This document shows positions 1-5,786 of a DNA stretch of 8,452 bases, in pieces (within the stretch, counting starts at the first letter, position 1; every line of letters begins with the position of its first letter). This stretch comes from a bacterium (GTDB taxonomy: Bacteria > Bacillota_A > Clostridia > Lachnospirales > Lachnospiraceae). The notes under the pieces were generated by a model. That model made no database searches, was not told the origin of the DNA, and worked only from the letters and a program-made list of their open reading frames with translations. Where the stretch lies: positions 1-8,452 of the forward strand of contig SFQZ01000163.1 of the NCBI GenBank assembly GCA_004562915.1, given 5' to 3'. A program made the translations under genes and the position numbers.

Positions 1-1
1 A

Positions 2-271
2 TGCTATTTATTGCATTTCCTGCATCATCTGCAAAAGGTTTGGATTTTATTTAAGTTTGGATATCTCAAAAAATCCAAACGTTTGGATTTCATTCGCCAT
101 TCCCATGCCAGTATGCTGGTTGATATGGGGGTGGCTCCATTGGAGATTGCAGAACGCCTTGGACATGAAAAGGTGGAAACCACGTTGAACACTTATTCAC
201 ATCTGTATCCGTCTACACAGAGTAAATTAGCAGGTTTGCTAGATAAGAAACATGAGGAAGAGGAGGAATAA
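2..271 (+). pseudogene. Tyrosine integrase, C-terminal remnant
   Basis: This is the end of a phage/ICE-type tyrosine recombinase, the family that integrates and excises such elements. From about position 92 the protein reads RHSHASMLVDMG, then LGHEKVETTLNTYSHLYP. These carry the catalytic Arg of the HxxR box, the LGH histidine and the nucleophilic Tyr of the family C-terminus. The box itself is damaged: the family usually has HD(L/F)RHSH, whereas here it reads LDFIRHSH, so the His is missing and a residue seems inserted. The frame stays open to the window edge, but the translation before position 86 has no integrase character and overlaps repeats of GTTTGGAT. The only start in it is a TTG at 11 without a clear RBS. 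The upstream part is therefore replaced or scrambled. The C-terminal assignment is firm; inactivity is inferred. The stop lies 3 bases before the next ATG, as in intact relatives that precede a par operon. Confidence 0.75.
71..90. repeat. Perfect 20-bp palindrome with extra half-sites
   Basis: AAATCCAAACGTTTGGATTT is its own reverse complement. The half-site GTTTGGAT also occurs directly at 38-45 and 55-62, so 55-62 can pair with 73-80 as an 8-bp hairpin with a 10-base loop. The cluster sits where integrase homology breaks down. It could be a protein-binding site (for example a parS-like site for the ParB encoded downstream) or a rearrangement scar. The palindrome is directly visible; its role is inference. 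Confidence 0.6.
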
Positions 272-274
272 GCG

Positions 275-667
275 ATGGCTGGTGACAGACATGGAAAACA
301 CAACACAACGACCATTTCTTTTCGGGTGAATTCTTATGAAAAAGCAACAATTGAAGAACGAGTGAAAGTGAGCGGAATGAAAAAACAGGATTATATCGTC
401 CGATCATGCATTTACAATCATGTATGTGTTGTTGGAAAGAAAGAAACAATTGAGATTATCCGGTCAGAAATGAAGGAAATGAGTTTGGTTTTGGAGGATG
501 TGGCAAAAGATTTGAAGTCTGAAAAACCAGTTATTTCAGAACCGGTTCTTGATAGTATGACAGAACGGTATCTTGCATTTTTGGAAGCAGCATTATGGAT
601 GCTGAAAGGTTCAAGTTATTTATGGGAGGATAAAAAGGATGGAAGAGAAAGTAATGAAGGATTGTAA
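275..667 (+). CDS. MobC-like ribbon-helix-helix mobilisation protein
   Basis: A 130-residue protein resembling the small MobC/relaxosome-type proteins that commonly precede parA in Clostridia ICEs. Residues about 9-50 (TTTISFRVNSYEKATIEERV followed by SGMKKQDYIVRS) have the pattern of a ribbon-helix-helix DNA-binding domain: a beta strand with SFRV, then two helices joined by SGM. In MobC-type proteins the SGMKKxDYI segment is typical. The C-terminal half is predicted helical and may mediate oligomerisation. Such proteins usually bind near oriT and assist the relaxase, but no relaxase lies in this window, so a role as operon repressor is equally possible. The ATG at 275 is chosen because AGGAGGA (261-267) sits 7 bases upstream. 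Its 3' end overlaps parA by 29 bases, which suggests translational coupling. Confidence 0.65.
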   Translation: MAGDRHGKHNTTTISFRVNSYEKATIEERVKVSGMKKQDYIVRSCIYNHVCVVGKKETIEIIRSEMKEMSLVLEDVAKDLKSEKPVISEPVLDSMTERYLAFLEAALWMLKGSSYLWEDKKDGRESNEGL

Positions 668-1445
668 AGTGCTGGCATTGTGTTCACAAAAAGGCGGGGT
701 TGGCAAGACAACAAGTTGCGTGAATCTGGCAGTCGGACTTGCAAAAGCAGGGAAGAAAGTGCTTGTGATTGACAATGATCCGCAGGGAAGTATGACAGCA
801 AGTCTTGGGTATCATAACCCAGATGAATTACCAATCACACTGGCTACTATTCTGACAAAGATTGTAGAAGATGAACTATTTGAAAATACACTGGGAATTT
901 TACATCACCAGGAAGGAATTGATTTGATTCCGGCAAACATCGAACTCTCTGGAATGGAAGTTTCACTTGTAAATATTATGAGCAGGGAACTTGTCTTAAA
1001 ACAATATATAGAAAGAATGAGAGAAGAATACGACTATATATTGATTGACTGTATGCCATCACTTGGAATGCTGACGATCAATGCACTTGCCAGTGTCGAT
1101 GCAGTTATTATACCTGTCCAGGCGGCTTATCTTCCTGTAAAGGGTCTAGAACAGCTGATACGGACGATAGGAAAGGTGCGAAGACAGCTTAACAAACAAC
1201 TGAAAATTGGAGGTATATTGATCACAATGGTGGATAACCGAACGAACTATGCAAGAGATATATCTGATCTGATTTTTGATACATATGGAAACCAGATTAA
1301 GATTTTTCCACAGAGTATTCCATTTTCAGTACGAGCAGCTGAAATCAGTGCGGAAGGAATCAGCATATTTGAGCATGATCCAAAAGGAAAAGTAGCGGCT
1401 GCATATTGGCAGATGACACAGGAGGTGCTTTTGGATGAAAGGTAG
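639..1445 (+). CDS. parA: ParA-family partition ATPase
   Basis: A 268-residue cytoplasmic ATPase of the ParA/Soj/MinD superfamily, which drives segregation of plasmids and replicating ICEs together with ParB. The deviant Walker A box KGGVGKTT (residues 18-25) contains the signature lysine, followed by the Walker A' strand with VIDNDPQGS (43-51), and YDYILIDCMPSLGMLTINAL (about 131-150) is Walker B. It lacks the long N-terminal HTH extension of P1-type ParA, so it belongs to the short ParA (Ib/Soj-like) class. The ATG at 639 has GGGAGGA (624-630) 8 bases upstream. A second in-frame ATG at 654 has no better RBS. It overlaps the preceding gene by 29 bases and parB by 11, so the three are probably translated as one coupled unit. 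All key motifs appear intact. Confidence 0.93.
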   Translation: MEEKVMKDCKVLALCSQKGGVGKTTSCVNLAVGLAKAGKKVLVIDNDPQGSMTASLGYHNPDELPITLATILTKIVEDELFENTLGILHHQEGIDLIPANIELSGMEVSLVNIMSRELVLKQYIERMREEYDYILIDCMPSLGMLTINALASVDAVIIPVQAAYLPVKGLEQLIRTIGKVRRQLNKQLKIGGILITMVDNRTNYARDISDLIFDTYGNQIKIFPQSIPFSVRAAEISAEGISIFEHDPKGKVAAAYWQMTQEVLLDER

Positions 1446-2301
1446 AAGTGCATCGAAGATAAAACTGACATCTTATGATGAATTACTTGGAGGAGGAGAA
1501 GAAACGAACGATATCCAGCAGGTTTCACTTGAGCATTTACATTCTTTCGAGAACCATCCATTTCAAGTAAATGATGATGAGGCAATGGCGGAACTGGTGG
1601 AAAGTGTGAAAGAAGAGGGAATTCTTACAGCATTACTGGTACGACCGCTGGGTGATGGTGAATATGAAATCATCGCCGGTCACAGAAGGAGACATGCGGC
1701 ACAACTTGCTGGTCTTAAAGAGGTTCCGGTTATTATCAGAAATATGGATCAAGATACAGCTGTCCGTGCGATGGTAGACAGCAATCTGCAGAGACCTAAT
1801 ATACTCCCAAGTGAAAAGGCATTTGCTTACCGTATGAAGATGGAAGCAATGAATCATCAGGGAACATCAGGCGGTATCAGTGCGAAAGACATTGGAAAGA
1901 ACGCAAATGACAGTGCAAGGCAGGTGTATCGCTATATCCGGCTTACTTATCTGATGAATGACCTATTAAACGCAGTAGATCGTGATGTGATCGGATTGCA
2001 GGTAGGTGTAGAGCTTTCCTACCTTACGGTTCCAGAACAGGAGATGGTGGAGGAAGTGCATGAGAGTACCGGAAAATATCCAAGTCTGGAACAGGCAAAA
2101 AAAATAAGGCAACATCGAGAAGAAAAAACGCTGACAAAAGAGATTGTGCGGCTCCTGGTTATAGGAGAGCGTAAAAAGAAAACAACGGTAACATTAAAAC
2201 AGGATGAAATTAAGAAGTATTTTCCTCCAGAGTATGATGAACAGAAGATACGGACTGTTATATGTCAGCTTTTGGAGGAATGGAGCAATCAGAATCATTG
2301 A
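1435..2301 (+). CDS. parB: ParB-family partition protein
   Basis: A 288-residue centromere-binding partner of ParA. The N-terminal ParB/Srx-like domain spans roughly residues 30-125. NHPFQV corresponds to the first CTP-binding motif. GEYEIIAGHRRRHAAQLAG (about 74-92) is the GERR-type box with His replacing Glu, and SNLQRPNILPSEKAFAY (from about 115) is the third motif plus the linker. A helix-turn-helix region follows at about 147-183 (from GISAKDIGKNAND to RLTYLMNDLL), then a C-terminal segment likely for dimerisation. Family knowledge says such proteins load at a parS palindrome and slide as CTP-gated clamps. The cognate site is not established here; the palindrome at 71-90 is one candidate. 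The ATG overlaps the parA end by 11 bases, with GGAGGTG a few bases before it. Confidence 0.92.
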   Translation: MKGRSASKIKLTSYDELLGGGEETNDIQQVSLEHLHSFENHPFQVNDDEAMAELVESVKEEGILTALLVRPLGDGEYEIIAGHRRRHAAQLAGLKEVPVIIRNMDQDTAVRAMVDSNLQRPNILPSEKAFAYRMKMEAMNHQGTSGGISAKDIGKNANDSARQVYRYIRLTYLMNDLLNAVDRDVIGLQVGVELSYLTVPEQEMVEEVHESTGKYPSLEQAKKIRQHREEKTLTKEIVRLLVIGERKKKTTVTLKQDEIKKYFPPEYDEQKIRTVICQLLEEWSNQNH

Positions 2302-2325
2302 TAAGTACGAAGGGAGGGATGTGTC

Positions 2326-3420
2326 ATGAGTATAAGAGCAACATTCCATTATTTTCAAGGAATGGAATGCGATATGTACAGTTTTTATCGTATTCCCAAA
2401 CTGCTGTTTACAAGTGAATATTTTAAAAATCTCTCCTGCGAAGCAAAGGTGCTGTACGGACTGATGTTAGACCGGATGTCACTGTCCATCAAGAACCGGT
2501 GGTTTGATGAAGAGGACAGGGCATATATTTTCTTTTCGGTGGAAGAGATTATGGAAATGCTTAACTGTGGCAGGAATAAGGCTGTGAATTGTCTAAAAGA
2601 GCTGGATCAGGAAAAAGGGATTGGATTGATTGAGAAGAGGCGAATCGGACTTGGAAAAACAAATGTTATTTACGTGAAAAATTTCAGCCTGACAGAATAT
2701 CCAGATGAGCCAGCAATCTTTGATTCGGAAGAAACACCGGAAAATGTAGCAGAGAGAAAAGAAAATACAGAGACAGAAATAGAAGAATATGCGAAAAAAG
2801 AGCCGGAAAAGCCCGTAAATACACAGAAGTTTGAAAAACAAACTTCAGGAAGTTTGAAAAATAAACTTCAAGAAGTTTCAAAAACAAACTTCAAGGAGTT
2901 TGAAAAACAAACTTCAAGAAGTTTAGAAAACAAACTTCAAGAAGTTTCAAAAACAAACTGTAATAATACTGAATATAATTATACTGAATTTAGTGAGAAT
3001 GAATCTTATCAATATCTATCTGAACAAGAGAAAGGGAGAGATAGGATACAGGAGAGAAATGAGTATCGACAGTTAATTCATGATAATATCGAATATGAGA
3101 TCCTTTGTCAGAGCTATGGAACTGGACGAGTAGAAGAGCTGGTAGAGCTGATGCTGGATGCAATATGTTCGACAAAGACATATCAACAGATCAATGGGGA
3201 AGCTGTGCCTACACAAGTGGTCAAGAGCCGTTTGCTCAAAGTCGGGTATGAACACATCCAGTATGTGTTTTTCAGTCTTGACAGGAGTACAAGCAAAGTG
3301 AAGAATATCCGGCAGTATATGCTGACGGTATTGTATAACGCTCCTGCAACAATCAATCAGTTTTATGATGCTGAAGTTCGACATGACATGTACTGGGGGA
3401 AGGATATTCCAGACAGGTAA
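2326..3420 (+). CDS. RepA_N/DUF6017-type replication initiator
   Basis: A 364-residue initiator of autonomous replication. Residues about 20-120 (FYRIPKLLFTSEYFKNLSCE, then AKVLYGLMLDRMSLS and IFFSVEEIMEMLNCGRNKA) form the winged-helix RepA_N domain. Residues about 245-360 (YRQLIHDNIEYEILCQ, ELVELMLDAICS, VVKSRLL, VKNIRQYMLTVLYNAP) match the DUF6017 C-terminal domain usual in Clostridia ICE/plasmid initiators. Between them lies a charged, low-complexity linker, then a 23-residue repeat present almost twice (residues about 167-212) that is encoded by six 23-bp DNA iterons. In the RepA_N family the replication origin is known to lie inside the rep gene, so this linker DNA is the likely origin. 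The ATG at 2326 has GGAGGG (2313-2318) 7 bases upstream. The gene follows parB by 24 bases and ends the operon; a palindrome begins 2 bases after its stop. Confidence 0.88.
   Translation: MSIRATFHYFQGMECDMYSFYRIPKLLFTSEYFKNLSCEAKVLYGLMLDRMSLSIKNRWFDEEDRAYIFFSVEEIMEMLNCGRNKAVNCLKELDQEKGIGLIEKRRIGLGKTNVIYVKNFSLTEYPDEPAIFDSEETPENVAERKENTETEIEEYAKKEPEKPVNTQKFEKQTSGSLKNKLQEVSKTNFKEFEKQTSRSLENKLQEVSKTNCNNTEYNYTEFSENESYQYLSEQEKGRDRIQERNEYRQLIHDNIEYEILCQSYGTGRVEELVELMLDAICSTKTYQQINGEAVPTQVVKSRLLKVGYEHIQYVFFSLDRSTSKVKNIRQYMLTVLYNAPATINQFYDAEVRHDMYWGKDIPDR
2826..2963. repeat. Six 23-bp palindromic iterons inside rep (putative oriV)
   Basis: Six exactly contiguous 23-bp units start at 2826, 2849, 2872, 2895, 2918 and 2941. 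The first unit is GAAGTTTG, then five A, then CAAACTTC, plus a 2-base spacer. Each unit is itself an inverted repeat with an A-rich centre, and most differences are single bases in the inner arm. Because 23 is not a multiple of three, successive units are read in rotating frames, so three units give one 23-residue protein repeat. Exact spacing of about two helical turns and the position inside a RepA_N gene point to initiator-binding iterons. Confidence 0.8.
2961..2995. other. AT-rich stretch after iterons (putative DNA unwinding element)
   Basis: Immediately after the iterons the DNA becomes strongly AT-rich and contains the direct repeat ATACTGAAT at 2966-2974 and 2981-2989. An AT-rich segment beside iterons is the usual arrangement of a melting region in iteron origins. 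It also codes for an Asn/Thr/Tyr/Glu-rich part of the initiator. The role is inferred from position and composition only. Confidence 0.4.
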
Positions 3421-3421
3421 G

Positions 3422-3448
3422 AACTTTGTGCCCACTGGGCACGAAGTT
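3422..3448. repeat. GTGCCCA-N-TGGGCAC palindrome, copy 1
   Basis: The core GTGCCCACTGGGCAC is a perfect palindrome about the central C at 3435. Arms extend to 13 bases each side, so as RNA it folds into a 12-bp stem with one G.U pair and a 3-base loop. It starts 2 bases after the rep stop and has no T-run, so it is not a classical terminator. Related copies lie at 3488-3512 and 5288-5315. Confidence 0.75.
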
Positions 3449-3462
3449 TAAAAAGAGATAGT

Positions 3463-3479
3463 CATATCTGGCAGATATG
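3463..3479. repeat. Short perfect palindrome between copies 1 and 2
   Basis: CATATCTGGCAGATATG is a perfect 17-base inverted repeat around G3471. It sits between the first two GTGCCCA palindromes, upstream of the CD1845-like gene, which makes it a candidate operator or RNA hairpin. A weak promoter-like TAAAAT lies just downstream at 3481-3486. I cannot assign a regulator. Confidence 0.45.
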
Positions 3480-3487
3480 CTAAAATA

Positions 3488-3512
3488 ACCTTGTGTCCAC
3501 TGGGCACAAAGT
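3488..3512. repeat. GTGCCCA-N-TGGGCAC palindrome, copy 2
   Basis: The core GTGTCCACTGGGCAC differs from copy 1 by one base, which turns a G-C pair into a G.T pair and leaves the stem intact. It lies 66 bases after copy 1 and ends immediately before the AGGAGG of the next gene. It could therefore control transcription or RBS access of that gene. Confidence 0.7.
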
Positions 3513-3525
3513 AGGAGGAAGAATT

Positions 3526-3831
3526 ATGTTGAGATTTATGATAAAACTGCCATTTCGAATTATTGCAGCTCCTGTTTGGCTGGTACTTGCAGCGGTGAAT
3601 ATTGTGCTGGTGTTCCTGGTTGGGTTATCTGCTGGATTCTGCTATCTGATAGCCGGAATCTCTGTTGTGACAGAAGTTTTGAGTATTGGGTTTGGAATCA
3701 GTACGGACTGGACAATGAAATCAGCGATTATTACGACAGTAGTGTTTGTTCTACTCCCACATATCGGTATGGGGATAGTTGCAGTAATTGAAGTTGTGAA
3801 ATGTGGATTACAGGAATTTATTTTTGGATGA
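3526..3831 (+). CDS. CD1845-like small membrane protein
   Basis: A 101-residue, strongly hydrophobic protein, likely an integral inner-membrane protein with two or three helices. After a short basic start (MLRFMIKLPFRIIAAP) come segments at about 14-35 (PVWLVLAAVNIVLVFLVGLS), 36-60 (GFCYLIAGISVVTEVLSIGF) and 70-92 (IITTVVFVLLPHIGMGIVAV). Length, layout and location just after the DUF6017 initiator match the CD1845 family, a conserved ICE protein of unknown function. The ATG at 3526 is chosen because AGGAGG (3513-3518) is 7 bases upstream. A longer reading from a GTG at 3493 would start inside palindrome 2 and has no RBS. Family assignment is from memory of the layout, hence moderate confidence; that it is a membrane gene is clear. 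Confidence 0.6.
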   Translation: MLRFMIKLPFRIIAAPVWLVLAAVNIVLVFLVGLSAGFCYLIAGISVVTEVLSIGFGISTDWTMKSAIITTVVFVLLPHIGMGIVAVIEVVKCGLQEFIFG

Positions 3832-3840
3832 TTGTGGAAA

Positions 3841-3857
3841 ATATAGTGGCGCTATAT
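3841..3857. repeat. Intergenic inverted repeat
   Basis: ATATAG (3841-3846) and CTATAT (3852-3857) are inverted copies around TGGCG, just before the next gene, whose RBS (GGAAAGG at 3858-3864) is weak. It may be a minor RNA hairpin that affects initiation. There is no further evidence for function. Confidence 0.3.
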
Positions 3858-3876
3858 GGAAAGGCAGAAATAAACA

Positions 3877-4434
3877 ATGGAAGAATTATATAAAGTGATG
3901 GATGATTTGCTTGAGGTGGAATTTCAGATGAAAGCAGGGATGGATATTCTGAAAGAACTGGAAGAGTTTTATATGCTGGAAAAAGAAACCGAAAAATCGG
4001 ATGCTAGAAAAGTAGCTGTGCTGATGAAAGGATATCTGCAGTCGATGAAGTCAAATATTCGAGAAATCATTCGTTATATTGATGACACGACACTTGAAAA
4101 ATCAAATGATAAAAAGAAAGATAAACAGGAATCTGCGAGCACCATATCCGAGGAAGTGCAGGAATTTGTGAATCTGACAATTACAGAGCATATGGGGAAA
4201 GCATATTCAGAATGGAAGTTAAAGCAGGATAAAGAGCCAGTAAGTGAGATTGATAAGAAATACCAGAAATTACTGGAAACGTTATCCCAAGAACAGGAAG
4301 AAGTGATTACGGAATACTGTAATGCAATTTTTAGCAGTGGAGCAGAAACAGAAGAATTTTTCTATCGACTGGGATTAAAAGATGGACTGAATCTGAAAAA
4401 TACGGTAAAATCTGTATTAGAAATGATATCATGA
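3877..4434 (+). CDS. Hypothetical helical protein
   Basis: A 185-residue soluble protein that I do not recognise securely. Residues 1-70 are almost wholly helical and amphipathic, rich in Leu, Met, Glu and Lys, with a likely coiled coil (MEELYKVMDDLLEVEFQMKA onward). Residues 71-100 form a Lys/Ser-rich linker. The C-terminal part contains YQKLLETLSQEQEEVITEYC followed by EFFYRLGLKDGLNL. That last pattern, a helical pair ending in a FFxRLGxxDGL motif, recalls small ICE proteins of the DUF6809-like kind, but I cannot confirm it. It has no signal peptide or membrane segment. The RBS is weak (GGAAAGG, 12 bases upstream). It lies between a membrane protein and the oxidoreductase, 24 bases from the latter, probably in one transcript. 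Confidence 0.6.
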   Translation: MEELYKVMDDLLEVEFQMKAGMDILKELEEFYMLEKETEKSDARKVAVLMKGYLQSMKSNIREIIRYIDDTTLEKSNDKKKDKQESASTISEEVQEFVNLTITEHMGKAYSEWKLKQDKEPVSEIDKKYQKLLETLSQEQEEVITEYCNAIFSSGAETEEFFYRLGLKDGLNLKNTVKSVLEMIS

Positions 4435-4458
4435 AATCGGAAGTTGGAGGATACACGC

Positions 4459-4995
4459 ATGAAAATTGTAATCATTAATGGAAGTGCCAGAAAAGGAAAC
4501 ACGCTGACAGCAATCAATGCATTTATAAAAGGAGCATCAGAAAAGAATGAAATTGAAATCATTGAACCTGACAAACTCAACATTGCACCATGCAAGGGAT
4601 GTGGTGTCTGTCAATGCTCTAAGGGATGCGTCGATAAGGATGATACAAATCCTACAATTGATAAAATTGCTGCCGCAGATATGATTCTTTTTGCTACACC
4701 AGTTTATTGGTGGGGAATGTCAGCACAATTGAAACTTATCATTGATAAGTGCTACTGCCGTGGATTGCAGTTAAAAAATAAAAAAGTTGGCACGATTGTT
4801 GTAGGCGGTTCTCCCGTAGACAGTATCCAGTATGAGCTGATTGATAAGCAGTTTGACTGTATGGCAAAATATCTTTCATGGGATATGCTTTTCAAAAAAT
4901 CATATTATGCAACAGCCAGAGATGAACTTGAAAAAAAACTTGAAAAAAACAAGGATTCCATGAACGAACTTGAGGGGATCGGAAAAAATTTATAA
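4459..4995 (+). CDS. Flavodoxin-type NAD(P)H-dependent oxidoreductase with Cys cluster
   Basis: A 178-residue cytoplasmic flavoprotein of the WrbA/iron-sulfur flavoprotein-like superfamily. MKIVIINGSARKGNT (1-15) is the first beta strand plus the FMN phosphate-binding loop. APCKGCGVCQCSKGC (43-57) carries five cysteines (45, 48, 51, 53, 57), typical of members with an Fe-S cluster or redox thiols. ATPVYWWGMSAQLKLIIDK (about 77-95) is the flavin-contacting loop and following helix, and VGTIVVGG is a later core strand. Likely chemistry is two-electron reduction of a quinone, nitro compound or other small oxidant; the substrate cannot be read. ATG 4459 is chosen because GGAGG (4446-4450) is 8 bases upstream; a TTG at 4444 overlaps that RBS. 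It is not a transfer gene, so it looks like cargo, paired with the small membrane gene downstream. Confidence 0.82.
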   Translation: MKIVIINGSARKGNTLTAINAFIKGASEKNEIEIIEPDKLNIAPCKGCGVCQCSKGCVDKDDTNPTIDKIAAADMILFATPVYWWGMSAQLKLIIDKCYCRGLQLKNKKVGTIVVGGSPVDSIQYELIDKQFDCMAKYLSWDMLFKKSYYATARDELEKKLEKNKDSMNELEGIGKNL

Positions 4996-5070
4996 AGCAC
5001 GTTCCAAATTCCTGTTTGCATATTTCATCAAACGGTACATATTAAAATTAACACAAAGGGAGATGTTAGA

Positions 5071-5280
5071 ATGAAAGCTCATGAATATTGGTCTGTCGGA
5101 GCATTGATAACGATGCTAGGAACTTTTTATAGCGGATATAAAGGTTCAAAATCAAGCCATAAATATTTTGCGGCAAGTTCTTTGCTTTGTATGATTATGG
5201 CTATTTACACAGGTCATAAGATGATATCTAAAAACAAGAAAACAAAGAAAGAACCAATATCATTAGGAAATGAAGAATAA
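5071..5280 (+). CDS. Small two-TM protein (DUF6219-like)
   Basis: A 69-residue protein with two probable membrane helices, about 8-25 (SVGALITMLGTFYSGY) and 32-50 (KYFAASSLLCMIMAIYTGHK). They are separated by a short Lys/Ser turn (KGSKSSH) and followed by a basic then acidic tail (KNKKTKKEPISLGNEE). The start MKAHEYWSVGALI and two-helix layout resemble DUF6219 family proteins, of unknown function. AAAGGGAG (5055-5062) lies 8 bases before the ATG. It follows the oxidoreductase by 75 bases, and the block is closed 50 bases later by a palindrome and a terminator, so it is probably the last gene of this transcript. The membrane assignment is good; the family name is tentative. Confidence 0.6.
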   Translation: MKAHEYWSVGALITMLGTFYSGYKGSKSSHKYFAASSLLCMIMAIYTGHKMISKNKKTKKEPISLGNEE

Positions 5281-5287
5281 TACAATC

Positions 5288-5315
5288 AACCTTGTGCCCA
5301 GTGGGCACGAAGTTG
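5288..5315. repeat. GTGCCCA-N-TGGGCAC palindrome, copy 3
   Basis: The core GTGCCCAGTGGGCAC is a perfect palindrome around G5301, with arms extending 13 bases and one mismatch. It has the central base opposite to that of copies 1 and 2. The 3' flank also resembles copy 1: both run GCACGAAGTT and, 6-14 bases later, ATAGTCA. It lies 7 bases after the stop of the last accessory gene and is separate from the terminator that follows. Confidence 0.75.
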
Positions 5316-5316
5316 G

Positions 5317-5329
5317 CATAGTCACTATG
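5317..5329. repeat. Short perfect palindrome after copy 3
   Basis: CATAGTCACTATG is a perfect 13-base inverted repeat. It occupies the same place relative to palindrome copy 3 as the 17-base palindrome at 3463-3479 does to copy 1, which supports an extended repeated element. Function unknown. Confidence 0.4.
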
Positions 5330-5330
5330 G

Positions 5331-5360
5331 TGTCAGGAGAAATCCTGGCATCTTTTTTTT
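5331..5360 (+). terminator. Rho-independent terminator of the accessory operon
   Basis: TGTCAGGA pairs with TCCTGGCA (8 bp, one G.U) around a GAAA tetraloop, followed by TC and eight T. This is a textbook intrinsic terminator for transcripts from the 3526-5280 block. It also isolates the non-coding region downstream from readthrough. Confidence 0.85.
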
Positions 5361-5763
5361 ATATCTTTTTACACTTCAAAAAATAATTTCAAAAAATTTC
5401 TAAAATCATGTCCGATTTTGTCGCTCCCAATACAGAGTATATGGAAGGCAAATTGAAAATCCTCTGATTTCCAAAAATCACAAACGTAAAAGAGGTTCAG
5501 ACAGTTCTTCCGATTGCACCTTGACAATTGAAGGAGCTGATACATCTTGAGGAACATGCTTACCGGAGATAATCCGGCTCGTGCAGGCGAAGACTCCTAC
5601 GGGAAGAGCGAAGCAATAATGATACCACCGAAGGGTACAGGACCTCTGCTGAAACAGAGACTGTGACTGTATTTTTACAGCCGGGTTATCTGGAATGATA
5701 ACGATCAGATGTATATGTACAGACAAAGCCCAAATGTGAATACTTAGATTTTCTTATTTATAT

Positions 5764-5781
5764 TACAGGAGAAATCCTGTA
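5764..5781 (+). repeat. GAAA-loop hairpin, second copy of CAGGAGAAATCCTG
   Basis: TACAGGA pairs with TCCTGTA around GAAA. The inner 14 bases, CAGGAGAAATCCTG, are identical to 5334-5347 in the terminator upstream, so identical hairpins flank the non-coding region. Here no T-run follows directly, so on its own it is not a terminator. Confidence 0.6.
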
Positions 5782-5786
5782 GCAAG

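Noticed and set aside
2593..2887. Phe/Leu-rich - strand frames opposite the rep linker and iterons
   Set aside because: They arise as complements of the AAA/GAA-rich linker and palindromic iterons and have no initiation signals.
2826..2963. CRISPR-like array
   Set aside because: Units are directly contiguous, without unique spacers, and lie in frame inside a replication initiator gene, so they are iterons.
3493..3525. Longer GTG start for the CD1845-like protein
   Set aside because: The start would lie in the middle of palindrome copy 2 with no RBS; AGGAGG directly before ATG 3526 decides the start.
3576..3791. 71-codon + strand frame within the CD1845-like gene
   Set aside because: Out-of-frame shadow of a clearly hydrophobic membrane gene, with no RBS.
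5521..5526. Perfect -35 hexamer TTGACA
   Set aside because: No acceptable -10 hexamer occurs 16-18 bases downstream, and the site lies in the loop and arm of the 11-bp hairpin.
5593..5604. ACTCCTACGGGA, identical to a universal 16S rRNA segment, with GTGGGGAAT later at 5786
   Set aside because: Only 12 bases match and the surrounding sequence is not rRNA; a chance resemblance is more likely than an rRNA fragment.
5478..5726. 82-codon - strand frame in the non-coding region
   Set aside because: It needs a TTG start, has no RBS upstream, and its sequence has no recognisable domain; the DNA is better explained by hairpins.
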